This document shows positions 34,938 through 44,020 of a stretch of DNA of 64,000 nt, piece by piece. The stretch spans positions 1-64,000 of the forward strand of contig JBBDJB010000013.1 of assembly GCA_040880125.1 (NCBI GenBank). The letters run 5' to 3'. A model generated the notes under the pieces. That model was not told the origin of the DNA. It ran no database searches and saw only the letters and a list, made by a program, of their open reading frames with translations. Origin of the DNA: JBBDJB01 sp040880125. GTDB lineage: Bacteria > Planctomycetota > Planctomycetia > Pirellulales > JBBDJB01. The stretch's first letter is position 1. Each line of letters starts with the position of its first letter. A program made the translations under genes and the position numbers.

Positions 34938-36128
34938 TCAATGAGTGACTGGCTTTGTCGCACCGCTTGATGCCTTGCCTTTACCAACAACTCGATCTGA
35001 CTCCGAAATGATTCGCTCTAACTCCCGACTCACCCAATCGAGCTCTTGTTCCGTCGTTGTATGCCCCAAGCTGAAGCGGATTGCGCCGAGCCCGATCGAT
35101 TCTTCGACTCCCATTGCTTCCAATACGGGACTCAGACAACGCACGCCGGCGTGGCAAGCCGAACCGGTAGATGCCGCCACGGCGGGAAGCTTAGCGAGAA
35201 TATTGCTTCCGAAAAGGCCTCGAAAGCTGACGTTTAGCGTATTAGGAAGCCGCTCGTCGAGGTGACCATTCAGAACCACCAAATCGCTGAATATCGCCCG
35301 CAGCTTCTGCCAGAAATAATCTCGAAGGAACAAAGTATCCGTGGTTTCTAACCATCGCCGAGCCACCTCGCAGGCCGTTCCAAGTCCGACAATTGATGCG
35401 ACGTTTTCCGTTCCAGCCCGCCGGCCCGCCTCATGGCCGGCGCCGTGCAGCAGTGAAGTTAGCTCCACGCCCTCACGAACGAATAACGCTCCGACACCTT
35501 TTGGACCATAGAGTTTATGGCTGGCGATCGTAAGCAGATCGACTCCCAGCGATTCCACATCAACCGGAATCTTCCCCACGGTCTGCGCTGCGTCGGTGTG
35601 ACAGAGAACGCCGCGGTCTCGTGCAAGTTGGGCAATTTCCGTAATGGGCTGGATGACGCCCGTTTCGTTGTTAGCATGCATCACGGAGACTAACACGGTC
35701 TCATCTTGAAGGGCATCCTTAACGTCACTGGGATCCACCCGGCCGAACCGGTCGACGGGCAGGTAGGTGACGTCGGCGCCCAGCCCCTCTAGGAATCGGC
35801 AGGGCTCCAGAATCGACGGATGCTCGATTCTGGAAGTGATGATGTGGGGACGCGCTTTATCACGACAGCAGGCGTAAAAGGTGCCCTTCAGCACTTGGTT
35901 ATTGGACTCCGTACCGCCGGAGGTGAATACAATCTCGGTCGCATCGCAGCACAACAGGGCGGCTACTTTCGACCGTGCGGCTTCGACGGCATCGCGGGCC
36001 CCGATACCCGCCCAATGCGTACTGGATGGATTTCCGAAGTCCTCGGTCAAATAGGGCCGCATTGCCGCTGCAACTTCGGGTGCCGGCGGTGTTGTCGCAT
36101 TGAAATCAAGGTAAATGCGGCCATTCAT
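34938..36128 (-). CDS. Cysteine desulfurase (NifS/IscS family)
   Basis: 396-aa PLP enzyme that frees sulfane sulfur from cysteine as an enzyme persulfide. The PLP lysine is Lys205 (ASHKLYGPKG) and the persulfide cysteine is Cys325 (STGSACHAG); an N-terminal YLDFNATTPPAPEV and HANNETGVIQP are family-typical. The RIEHPSIL and HTDAAQTVGK blocks place it with group I NifS/IscS enzymes. Its ATG overlaps the stop of the ArsR gene by 4 nt. No iscU or nifU partner is in the window, so the sulfur may go to the rhodanese or another acceptor. Confidence 0.95.
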   Translation of the reverse strand: MNGRIYLDFNATTPPAPEVAAAMRPYLTEDFGNPSSTHWAGIGARDAVEAARSKVAALLCCDATEIVFTSGGTESNNQVLKGTFYACCRDKARPHIITSRIEHPSILEPCRFLEGLGADVTYLPVDRFGRVDPSDVKDALQDETVLVSVMHANNETGVIQPITEIAQLARDRGVLCHTDAAQTVGKIPVDVESLGVDLLTIASHKLYGPKGVGALFVREGVELTSLLHGAGHEAGRRAGTENVASIVGLGTACEVARRWLETTDTLFLRDYFWQKLRAIFSDLVVLNGHLDERLPNTLNVSFRGLFGSNILAKLPAVAASTGSACHAGVRCLSPVLEAMGVEESIGLGAIRFSLGHTTTEQELDWVSRELERIISESDRVVGKGKASSGATKPVTH

Positions 36129-36514
36129 CGTGAGACCTTCCTGCGCGCTGGCGACTTCGCTCGGCCCTTCTGCGCAAGCGCCTTCTCCAGCCGCTGCTTG
36201 TCGGCCTGAATCTGCTCAGGAGTTCGCTTGACGATCGGTTCATCGCGTTCGACCAGTGCCAGCATGTCGCGCACCAATTTCGGACGGCAAAGGTAGTAGC
36301 ACCGCAACGCGCCGTCCTGGGCGTAGTCCACCAAGCGAGCGTACCGAAGTACCGATAAGTGCTGCGATATATTGGCCTGGCGTGCGGAGACGAGCTCCTC
36401 AATATCGGTCACGCATTTTGGCCCCGTAGCGAGTTCTTGGAGGATCGCGAGTCGGGTCGGGTGCGAAAATGCCTTGAGCAGTTCGGCGGCGGGCTGAGTT
36501 TCGAGCGTTGGCAT
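36125..36514 (-). CDS. ArsR-family transcriptional regulator
   Basis: 129-aa winged-helix repressor. The start at 36514 (MPTLET) has GGAG upstream. Residues ~10-80: LLKAFSHPTRLAILQELATG, the recognition helix around ARQANISQHLSVLRYARLV and wing YAQDGALRCYYLCRP. Cys34 (GPKCVTD), Cys72 and Cys76 are candidates for metal or persulfide sensing. A basic tail follows. The gene heads the sulfur operon (overlap with cysteine desulfurase). A perfect ATTCGA-N4-TCGAAT palindrome at 36537-36552, 23 bases upstream of its ATG, is a strong autoregulatory operator candidate. Confidence 0.92.
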   Translation of the reverse strand: MPTLETQPAAELLKAFSHPTRLAILQELATGPKCVTDIEELVSARQANISQHLSVLRYARLVDYAQDGALRCYYLCRPKLVRDMLALVERDEPIVKRTPEQIQADKQRLEKALAQKGRAKSPARRKVSR

Positions 36515-36536
36515 GCAAGACTCCGTTGGAAGGAAC

Positions 36537-36552
36537 ATTCGAATGCTCGAAT
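36537..36552. promoter_or_regulatory. Candidate ArsR operator 1
   Basis: Perfect inverted repeat ATTCGA-ATGC-TCGAAT directly upstream of the ArsR gene. Confidence 0.75.
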
Positions 36553-36728
36553 ATAATCGTCGGCAGTTTGTCGGTCAAGCGTTAGCCAGGTAGCTTCAAT
36601 GGGCAACAATCTCCACCGCACAGCCGAACTGAAGCCGCTGCGGCTGTGCCCACTCCAGCGAATGGACACCCGGAGAAGGCGCTATCGCCCAACCGCAGGG
36701 TTGACCAGAGTTTCATTTGTATGCAAAC

Positions 36729-36744
36729 ATTCGAATGGACGAAT
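36729..36744. promoter_or_regulatory. Candidate ArsR operator 2
   Basis: ATTCGA-ATGG-ACGAAT, matching operator 1 at 14 of 16 positions. It lies ~185 bases from operator 1 in front of a short plus-strand frame. Confidence 0.6.
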
Positions 36745-36943
36745 AGGAGAAGGTGAATCCCGTCGATGTACTGCGAGGCTGCCACACGTTTGGACGAGGA
36801 CATGCGCGCGTGACCAAGCAGAAGCGGAAAAACCGGCGTAGCATTGAGCCGTTCGCGTTGTTTTCACGATCGCATCGCGAAACCTAGTCGCCCAGCAGCA
36901 CTTCCTGGCCGGGCTCTGACAATGTGCAAACCGCCGAAGGCGA

Positions 36944-37984
36944 TCACACGAGGTCGGCAATCGGCAACTCAACCATTGCAACAAAAGTGTCCGACGCCCC
37001 GTAGTAGAGCTGCACCGTTTGATCGCGTACGACAATGCCGGTAGGAAAGATCACCCTCGGCACAAATCCGGCCTGCTCGTAATCCGCCTCCGGCTCCCAA
37101 AGCGGCTCGCGGCTGGTAGCCATCACTCGCGCCGGGTCGTCCAAATCCAGCAGCATCGCGCCTGCGGTATAAGTTCCTACCTGGCCAGCAACCGTCGAAC
37201 GGCGGCTGGCGTGGTAGACCTCCAACCAGCCATGTTCCGTGCGAATGGGCGGCGCTCCACCGCCCACTCGATCCGATTCCCAAGCGGCCGTGCCACCGTG
37301 CAACGGACGGTGCGATCCCCAGTGCAGCAGATCGGGCGAGCGAGCCAGCCACATCTCCGGCGGGCTAAAGCGATGCGCCGGCGTCGGGCGATGCAACGCA
37401 ACATATTCGCCACCAATTCGTTCGGGGAACAGCACCACGTCTTTATTCTCAGGGCAGAAGATGATGCCGTGACGCTCGAAGGTAATAAAATCGCTAGTCG
37501 ACGCGAGCGCCGTGGCTGCCCCGTGCCGTGAAACGGCAACGTATGTGATCCAGAAGCGGTCGTCCAGCCAGACGATCCGCGGATCCTCGATTCCGTATTC
37601 CTCCCACGGTTCGCTGGGGTACATGTGGCCGGCGTTCCAGTCGGTGACCGTCCGCCCATCCTGGCTGCGAATGACTCGGAGATGCGACGTAAAGGTCAAA
37701 CGCAGCAGGTTGTCGGACTTCCTCACCACAACTCTTGGGTCGAGGCACTCGACGTCCTTCTCGTCGATCCACTCAGCGATGACTTGCCCGTTCTCCCAAC
37801 GTGGCAGCGCCACGTAGCCGGCGCGTCGCTCTTCCTGCCGTTCGGCAACTCGGGCCAAAATGACCACTTGTCCGGCGTGTTCGGCCACGCCGGGATTGAA
37901 AGTGCCGATCACTTCCAGGCCGTCGCTGGAGGGAGCCAGGTCCTGCGGCTGGATCAGCAGCTTTTGAAAGAGCCGTTGGACCAT
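36944..37984 (-). CDS. GH130-family glycoside phosphorylase-like protein
   Basis: 346-aa five-bladed beta-propeller of GH130, the family of beta-mannoside phosphorylases. The blade signatures are visible: FNPGV near residue 29, GIEDPRIVW (the general-acid Asp in IEDPR), KDVVLFPER, SDRVGGGAPPIRTEHGWL and FPTGIVV. No signal peptide, so cytoplasmic. It likely splits a beta-mannosidic disaccharide with phosphate, or acts as a related hydrolase. It ends a co-directional cluster with a Gfo/Idh/MocA dehydrogenase, a second longer GH130 protein and a GT4 fusion. Confidence 0.9.
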   Translation of the reverse strand: MVQRLFQKLLIQPQDLAPSSDGLEVIGTFNPGVAEHAGQVVILARVAERQEERRAGYVALPRWENGQVIAEWIDEKDVECLDPRVVVRKSDNLLRLTFTSHLRVIRSQDGRTVTDWNAGHMYPSEPWEEYGIEDPRIVWLDDRFWITYVAVSRHGAATALASTSDFITFERHGIIFCPENKDVVLFPERIGGEYVALHRPTPAHRFSPPEMWLARSPDLLHWGSHRPLHGGTAAWESDRVGGGAPPIRTEHGWLEVYHASRRSTVAGQVGTYTAGAMLLDLDDPARVMATSREPLWEPEADYEQAGFVPRVIFPTGIVVRDQTVQLYYGASDTFVAMVELPIADLV

Positions 37985-38036
37985 GGCCGCCTCCCGCTAT
38001 TCGCTTCCGTTTTGTCCACCACCGCAGCTAGGTCCA

Positions 38037-39191
38037 TCAGGCAGAGGCCGCCGAATTGTCATTGCCTTGAGCCAGCGCGTCGGCAACGACGGCCATGGCG
38101 AGCGAGTCACGGCCGTTCTGCTCGGTGATCCGCCGCGGGTGGTCGCGGTCGTGCAGCCAAGCGAGCTGGTCCACGAGCATCGTGCGAAGCAGTTCACCAT
38201 ACCGGTGCAACTTCGGCGGACCGTCGCCCGTGCTCAGTTCCATCATTTGGTAAACGTCCAGTGGTTTGTGCCGGCCCTGGCAGTGGCGATCCCCTCGCGC
38301 GTAAACTTGCGTTACATTCAGCAGGGCATCCGGAAACAACTCGCACATGGTCCTCGTCGCCGCTTCGTCGGCGATAGCGCGGATGCGCACCTGCGTCGGC
38401 ACCCATCCCTGCAGCGTCACGTCACCCCGCTCAAACACCAGTTTTAATTCCTGCCGGTCGAGCCGTCCGGGCTGATGAAAGCCGTGATAGAAGTTCATCA
38501 GGACCGAGCTGCCATATTGAACCGTGCATTGCACTTGCTCTTCGATGCCGGACGTGGGGCGAAGCGTCCGCTGGGCGGCGACCACCGTGCCAGGACCAAG
38601 CCAACTGGCGAGCAGATCAAAAAAATGAACGCCATGCTCGACAAATATTCCGCCGCTCTTCTGTGGATCCCAGAACCAGTGGCCGGGGGGCAGCCCTTCG
38701 TCGGCCGCGTAGTTTTCGAAGTAGCCGTGCAGCACTTCGCCAAGCGCCCCCGACTCAATGAGCCCGCGAACCGCATCCGCCATCGGGTTGTACCGCTGCA
38801 TCAAGTTCGCAATTAGCAGGAGGTCATTCCGCCGGGCGAGGCCGACCATTTCATCGGCCTGTTGCAGGTTCAGGGCCAGCGGTTTTTCGCAAATGACGTG
38901 CTTGCCAGCGGCAAGCGCTGCGGTCGCCTGAGAGTAGTGCAGAAACGGTGGCGTGGCGATGTATACCAGATCGAGGTCTGCTCGCTGCAACATTTCCTCC
39001 GGCTGGTCGATCAGCGGAATATCAAATCGCTTGGCGGCCGCGAGCGCCGCCTCACGATGTGTCCCGGCCATGGCGATCAGCTTCACCCCGGGCACCTGTG
39101 CAAACTGCTGGAGTGCGAACAGGCCAAACCCGCCGCAGCCAATCACACCAAGTCCGACCTCGCCAAGTCCGACCTCGCCGGTCCCGTTCAT
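38037..39191 (-). CDS. Cytoplasmic Gfo/Idh/MocA oxidoreductase
   Basis: 384-aa dehydrogenase without a Tat signal. Rossmann motif GVIGCGGFGLFAL near residue 15 and EKP motif at 102-104. The N-terminus contains a short in-frame duplication (GEVGL twice), produced by a 15-bp tandem repeat at 39150-39179. It lies between two GH130 genes on the same strand. It probably oxidises a sugar released or built by the neighbouring glycan enzymes. Confidence 0.92.
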   Translation of the reverse strand: MNGTGEVGLGEVGLGVIGCGGFGLFALQQFAQVPGVKLIAMAGTHREAALAAAKRFDIPLIDQPEEMLQRADLDLVYIATPPFLHYSQATAALAAGKHVICEKPLALNLQQADEMVGLARRNDLLLIANLMQRYNPMADAVRGLIESGALGEVLHGYFENYAADEGLPPGHWFWDPQKSGGIFVEHGVHFFDLLASWLGPGTVVAAQRTLRPTSGIEEQVQCTVQYGSSVLMNFYHGFHQPGRLDRQELKLVFERGDVTLQGWVPTQVRIRAIADEAATRTMCELFPDALLNVTQVYARGDRHCQGRHKPLDVYQMMELSTGDGPPKLHRYGELLRTMLVDQLAWLHDRDHPRRITEQNGRDSLAMAVVADALAQGNDNSAASA

Positions 39192-39419
39192 TTATTAGCC
39201 TTCCGTGACGGTTCGCCACTTGGATTCGCCGCATCGTTGCCGATGCAAATTCTGCGCCGGTGCATCCCAGAACGCGCACCGGACCAGCGGTGCCGCTGTG
39301 CGCGCCGGCGAATGAACCTTTGCGTGGCGATTTCTGCCGCACCGGTTCCATTCGCGTCCCGTGTGATGCAGCAGCCTGTTACATAAACCAAGCGGCTGTT
39401 AACCCGTTGGGTTGCGTGG

Positions 39420-40913
39420 TTAGGGCTCTCGCATATTGTCGAGAAGTTCATTCAGCTCCACGATGGCAAAAGCGGTCGCCGAGTCCGAAATCGCATAGGG
39501 CATGAAAAGATAATCTCCGTGTACCAGGGCCCCGCAGGTGTACACGACATTGGGCGTATAGCCCTCGCGTTCGTCTTCCATTGGCGTCAGCAACGGTTGG
39601 TCGAGGTGCCCGATGACCTTTTTTGGGTTGTCACGATCCAGCAACATCGCGCCAATCGAATAGGTCCGCATCGGCCCGACGCCGTGCGTCAACAGCAGCC
39701 AGCCGGCGGAGGTTTCGATCGGTGAACCGCAATTGCCGATCTGCATGAACTCCCAGGGATGCTTCGGCACGCGGAGCAGTTCGGCCGTTTCCCAAAACTG
39801 CGGAATGTCGGAATACATGATGTGCAGGTTTACCCCGTCGATGCGCGAACACATGGCGAAATGCCCGTTGATTCGACGGGGAAACAAGGCCATGCCCTTG
39901 TTCTGGGCACAGGCACCGTTGAGCGTGTGAACGTGGAAGCGGTGCATATCGCTCGTTTCCATAAGCTGCGGCAACGCGCGATACCCGTTGTATGCCGTGT
40001 ACGTGCCGTAGTAGGTGATCGAGCCGTCGTCGTCGACGAAGCGAACCATCCGCAGGTCTTCAATACCGCGGTTCTCATTGTCGCTTTGCGGAAAGATTAC
40101 CACCTGGGAAATGTCGGCGTTGTCCGGCAATCGCAGCTGGTAGTTTTCGCGAGCGAGCCAGCGAATACCCTCCATGGTTTCCTCGAGGCGCAGAATCTCG
40201 GGCTTCTTTGCGCGCGCCTCGACGATAGCGTGCTCCAGCTCGTTGACCGTAAAGCGATCGCCGAGGCGACTGAGCACCAAATCGGCGGCCTGTTGGTCGA
40301 TCGCCATTTCACCCAGTTTGCGTCGGAAAAGAGATTTCCAATACAACTGGTCGGGCGAAAGACGTGCGCGTCGCAGCAGCGAACTCGGTGGGTCGACGTG
40401 AATCTCTCGATCCGGCTGAATAATGCCTGTCCGAAAAACGATCGAGGAGAGGTGGCCTTCGCCGGTGGCCCGCAGGCTCATGACGAACCGGAGCGCCCCC
40501 TCGGGGACACCGCTTTGATCCGGATGGGGGACGATCGACGGATTGAACAAGGCGGCGGAGGCGACCGCGTATTCCATAGAGAAATACGATCCGAGCAGTC
40601 GTCGGCGCTCTTCGCTGATTTGGTCTTTGTGGCCGATCATATTTGCCGCCATCGTGTAGTGCTCGTCCAGCACGCGATCCATATCGCCGTGCCGGTGCGC
40701 AAAATTGGTGAGCACTACCTCGATGAGCCCGTGCACATCCTCCTCGGATAGTTGCGAAACGCGATGGAACACGCTGCGGACTCGCGACTCGCCGCCGTGA
40801 AAAAACGGCAGCATGATCACCCAATCGTCCTGGGGTTCGAAGCGTATGGATAGACGCTGAACCTCTACGGTCCCCATGCCCAGCTCTCGACTGCGATTCC
40901 CTGTCGATTTCAT
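39420..40913 (-). CDS. Long GH130-related protein
   Basis: ~497-aa protein. The first ~170 residues form a helical N-terminal domain seen in longer GH130 members. The propeller follows: LPDNADISQVVIFPQSD, NRGIEDLRMVRFVDDDG (the GIEDxR catalytic-Asp block), NKGMALFPRRINGHFA, and SPIETSAGWLLLTHG near residue 425. The start may be ATG 40913 (GAGG upstream) or ATG 40877. It probably acts on beta-mannosides or related glycans, perhaps in biosynthesis and not degradation, given the adjacent glycosyltransferase. Confidence 0.85.
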   Translation of the reverse strand: MKSTGNRSRELGMGTVEVQRLSIRFEPQDDWVIMLPFFHGGESRVRSVFHRVSQLSEEDVHGLIEVVLTNFAHRHGDMDRVLDEHYTMAANMIGHKDQISEERRRLLGSYFSMEYAVASAALFNPSIVPHPDQSGVPEGALRFVMSLRATGEGHLSSIVFRTGIIQPDREIHVDPPSSLLRRARLSPDQLYWKSLFRRKLGEMAIDQQAADLVLSRLGDRFTVNELEHAIVEARAKKPEILRLEETMEGIRWLARENYQLRLPDNADISQVVIFPQSDNENRGIEDLRMVRFVDDDGSITYYGTYTAYNGYRALPQLMETSDMHRFHVHTLNGACAQNKGMALFPRRINGHFAMCSRIDGVNLHIMYSDIPQFWETAELLRVPKHPWEFMQIGNCGSPIETSAGWLLLTHGVGPMRTYSIGAMLLDRDNPKKVIGHLDQPLLTPMEDEREGYTPNVVYTCGALVHGDYLFMPYAISDSATAFAIVELNELLDNMREP

Positions 40914-41082
40914 CTCGTGCAGACCTCATGAAAGCCAGGACCGGCTTCGAGCTCCTTGGCAGCACGACGTCGCTAAGGTCGTATGTGCGCCAGGAAATCC
41001 ATTTCCCAGAAGCGGCCTGTCGCGCACCACAGGTGGTGCAGGTGTTCCTTCGGCACGCAGGGAACCGTCCCCGCGCTCGAAA

Positions 41083-43383
41083 CTATACGCTGGCCCCGGT
41101 TTCGTCACGGACGGCCACTTCAGGTTCATCGGCCTCCAGCGATCGAATCGCCAACAGCGACAACAGCCAAGCGAGCGTTGACTCCGCGCCCTGGTTTTCA
41201 TTGACTCCGCTGGGTTGCAAACCATCGCGGCATCCGCCAGTTTCGTAATCGTAAAGCACCCGCTTAAGCGGATTCTTTCCCAAAAACCAGTCGAAGCACC
41301 GCCGCGCCCGGGCCAGCCAGCGATCGTCGCCGGTGACGTTGTACGCTTCGAGGCAGGCATAGAGCAAGGCATGAATTTCGAGCGGTTGCTGGTCGAACTC
41401 CGCTCGTTCGCCGCTGCGCTCGTACCACCCGTCATTACCGACGGGTGAGACTGCCCCGGTGGACGTGGTGGTCACGCGATACAACCATTCCAGCGAGCGT
41501 AATCCCAACTCGACCATCTGCGGGTGCTCGGTCCACTGCCCGGCCAGCAGCAGTGCATGAGGTAGCTTGCCGTTGGCATAGGTCACGCGTTTTTCGGGCC
41601 AGACCCAATCGTCTGAAATATTCTCTTGAAACAGCCCAAAGAGGCGCTCCGCCAACTGCAGCCGAATGCGACGAACGTCGCTGTCGCCACTGTACCGGCG
41701 TAGATAGGCGTGCATGCCGACAATGGTAAAAGCCCACGCACGCGGCGAGCTGAAATGCTCGGTTGCATGCAGAGCCTGCTCGAACAGTTCCAGCGCGGCG
41801 GCCCGCATGCCAACGATGGGGGCTTCTGCTACGGCGACCCCCAAACCCCACAGAGCGCGGCCGTGACTATCCTCAGACCCAAACTCCTCCAGCCAGCGCC
41901 GGTCGTACGACATGAAATTGCGGAAACGCCCAGCCTTCTTGTTGTAGGCGTGCTGAAGGAACCCCAGATAGGTCGATGACATGGCGAGTAAATCGGGCGA
42001 CTGGGTGAGCCGCCATGCCTGCAGCGAAAAAATCAAGGCCCGTGCGTTGTCGTCCGCGCAGTAGCCGTGATTGCGGTCGGGAATCGCGTAGCGGGCGTGC
42101 TGGAGGATGCCGACGTCATCGGTCAATGTGTGCAGGTGGTCAAGCTTCAACTCCGGCACCGCGTGCAGCAGGGTCGACGGGCTGCTGCGCGCGACTGACT
42201 TCTGGCGGCCCACCGCCGGCCGTGACCGCGCGGCGTGGAAGACCTGCAGATATGAGCGGGCAACTTCGCGCCACACGAACGGACGCGTGAAAAGATAGGC
42301 CCGTTTCCGCATCGCCTGACGCTCAGTCTCATTATCGAGCAGCGAATTTACCTCATTCGCGATTGCATCGGCGTCAGCGAATGGAACGAGGCGGCCTCGA
42401 TCCTCCGCCAACATTTCCTGGGCGTAACGGTATGGCGTCGAGACGATGGCCTTGCCGGATCCCATGGCGTAGGCGAGCGTGCCGGAGACGATCTGTTCTT
42501 CCGCCAAATACGGAGTGATGTAGATGTCCGCCGCGCCGAGAAACTCGCACAGCTCCTCCAACTCCACGAAGCGGTTTTGAAAAAGCACATGATCCAGCAC
42601 GCCCAATTCTTCGGCCAGGCGCTGTAACTCGTGCCGGTACTCCTCTCCCCGGGCTTTCCGCACGTGCGGGTGCGTCGCCCCCAGGACGATGTAGACCACT
42701 TCCGGGTGCTTGCGAACGATCGCAGGGAGTGCGCGTATGACGTGCTCGATGCCCTTGCCGGGAGACAAGAGCCCGAAAGTCAGCAGCAATTTGCGGCCCT
42801 CAATGCCGAATTGATCCTTGAAAAAAGCAGGGTCGACAAACGGCACATCGGGAATACCATGTGGAACGTTGACTATCTTTTCCGCGGGAGCATCGTACAC
42901 GTCGCGCAGGAGTTCCGCCGCCCGGTCCGCCATCACGACCACGCGGTCGGACAACTCCAATAGCTGGCGCGTCGACTTGTAATAGATGTTCGAGGGCTCG
43001 CTCAATACGGTGTGCATCGTCGTTACGACGGGCAGCGAAATGTCGCGGAGCATCCGGAATAGGTGGCTGCCGGCCTCGCCGCCAAACAGACCGAACTCGT
43101 GCTGAACGAGCAATATGTCGGCCGTGCGAACATTAACGAAATCAGCCGCCAGCCGGTAGTCGGCCGCCTCTTCCTGCCGAATTTCAAACCGAACCCGCCC
43201 CGGGTAGGGATAGCCGGCTGGGGTGTCGTTCAGCGCAACCACCTGGCAGGCATTCGGGTTCTTCAATTCTTCGCACAACGCATCGCACAGATCGTGGGAA
43301 AAAGTGGCAATGCCGCACTGCCGCGGCAAGTAAGTTCCCACACACGTTATTCGAAGTCCCCCGCGTCCTGCTGCGTACGACAT
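41083..43383 (-). CDS. GT4-family glycosyltransferase fused to an alpha/alpha-barrel domain
   Basis: 766-aa protein. The start at 43383 (MSYAAGRGGL) has GAGGGTCC upstream; longer frames start at 43515. Residues ~10-365 are a GT-B glycosyltransferase of GT4 type: CGIATFSHDLC near the start, LLTFGLLSPGKGIEHV, and the donor-binding YLAEEQIVSGTLAYAMGSGK block with the E/SGT motif. Residues ~410-740 form an alpha-helical barrel with repeated glycosidase-like helices (HGYCADDNARALIFSLQAW, SHGRALWGLG, WVWPEKRVTYANGKLPHALL), like those seen beside GH130 genes. A bifunctional enzyme in assembly of a mannose-containing polymer or solute is likely (inference). Confidence 0.85.
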   Translation of the reverse strand: MSYAAGRGGLRITCVGTYLPRQCGIATFSHDLCDALCEELKNPNACQVVALNDTPAGYPYPGRVRFEIRQEEAADYRLAADFVNVRTADILLVQHEFGLFGGEAGSHLFRMLRDISLPVVTTMHTVLSEPSNIYYKSTRQLLELSDRVVVMADRAAELLRDVYDAPAEKIVNVPHGIPDVPFVDPAFFKDQFGIEGRKLLLTFGLLSPGKGIEHVIRALPAIVRKHPEVVYIVLGATHPHVRKARGEEYRHELQRLAEELGVLDHVLFQNRFVELEELCEFLGAADIYITPYLAEEQIVSGTLAYAMGSGKAIVSTPYRYAQEMLAEDRGRLVPFADADAIANEVNSLLDNETERQAMRKRAYLFTRPFVWREVARSYLQVFHAARSRPAVGRQKSVARSSPSTLLHAVPELKLDHLHTLTDDVGILQHARYAIPDRNHGYCADDNARALIFSLQAWRLTQSPDLLAMSSTYLGFLQHAYNKKAGRFRNFMSYDRRWLEEFGSEDSHGRALWGLGVAVAEAPIVGMRAAALELFEQALHATEHFSSPRAWAFTIVGMHAYLRRYSGDSDVRRIRLQLAERLFGLFQENISDDWVWPEKRVTYANGKLPHALLLAGQWTEHPQMVELGLRSLEWLYRVTTTSTGAVSPVGNDGWYERSGERAEFDQQPLEIHALLYACLEAYNVTGDDRWLARARRCFDWFLGKNPLKRVLYDYETGGCRDGLQPSGVNENQGAESTLAWLLSLLAIRSLEADEPEVAVRDETGASV

Positions 43384-44020
43384 CAATCGGACCCTCAGAT
43401 ATTTCGAGTATCGCGTCACCAAAGCAGCGACGACGTTCAAACCGAATAAATGCTCCATCCCCCGCCGGTCCGGTAGCTTCAAGCTCCGAATGATGCCAAC
43501 CTGAGCGAGCGGCATCCGGCACGTATCCTGTTAATATATTACGGGAAGCGCCCCTGTCACAGTTGGTGTCGCGCATTTTGGAGTGGACCAGGCTCGATGC
43601 CCGCTCTAACCCTCCAGAGGCTGTTTGGTGTGAAACTTCGGGCGGATTGCCATCGCGGCAGCCTACCACCTGAGGCTGCGCCGCTATTGCCAACACCCGT
43701 CGGAGCGTCTCAATGGATACCTTGAAACGTGCGAACTGCCGTCGCAACTGGGTACCCCACCATTGGACGCGCCCTCGGGCAGCGGCACGACGGTCTCATC
43801 GGTTCGGGCGCGATCTCAGGCGCCTGATACTCCCGCGGTAAAATCCACGAACTCGTTGGCCAACCGCAGCGCGGGCGGTGCAATCGACCTGGGACGTTGC
43901 CACGCTCGAACTCGCGGGGGCATCTGGTTTACTATGGGCCCGCTAGATCCATATGATGGTCGTCGGAAAACGGTGCCACGCCCCGTTGATGGAGCCGTGC
44001 AAGATCGCTGAGCAAACAAC
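43384..44020. other. Intergenic region with a duplicated promoter-like block
   Basis: No gene between the GT4 gene and the methyltransferase. The ~75 bases from 43903 match 45981-46055 upstream of the beta-lactamase-like gene. Confidence 0.55.
43928..43957 (+). promoter_or_regulatory. Promoter-like block, copy A
   Basis: TTTACT, 18 bases, TATGAT, within the shared TTTACTATGGGCCCGCTAGA. Lies 64 bases before the methyltransferase ATG. The same block is at 46006-46035. Confidence 0.55.

Larger units (their letters stand above)
36515..36943. other. Regulatory region with two ArsR-type operators and a 44-codon ORF
   Basis: Contains the palindromes at 36537-36552 and 36729-36744. A short plus-strand frame, GTG 36753 to TAG 36887 (44 codons), starts 8 bases after the second operator with AGGAGAAG before it. 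The spacing to the GTG is only ~3 bases, so it is uncertain as a gene. Confidence 0.4.

Noticed and set aside
39150..39179. 15-bp tandem repeat as a regulatory element
   Set aside because: It is inside the start of the Gfo/Idh/MocA gene and simply duplicates five residues (GEVGL).
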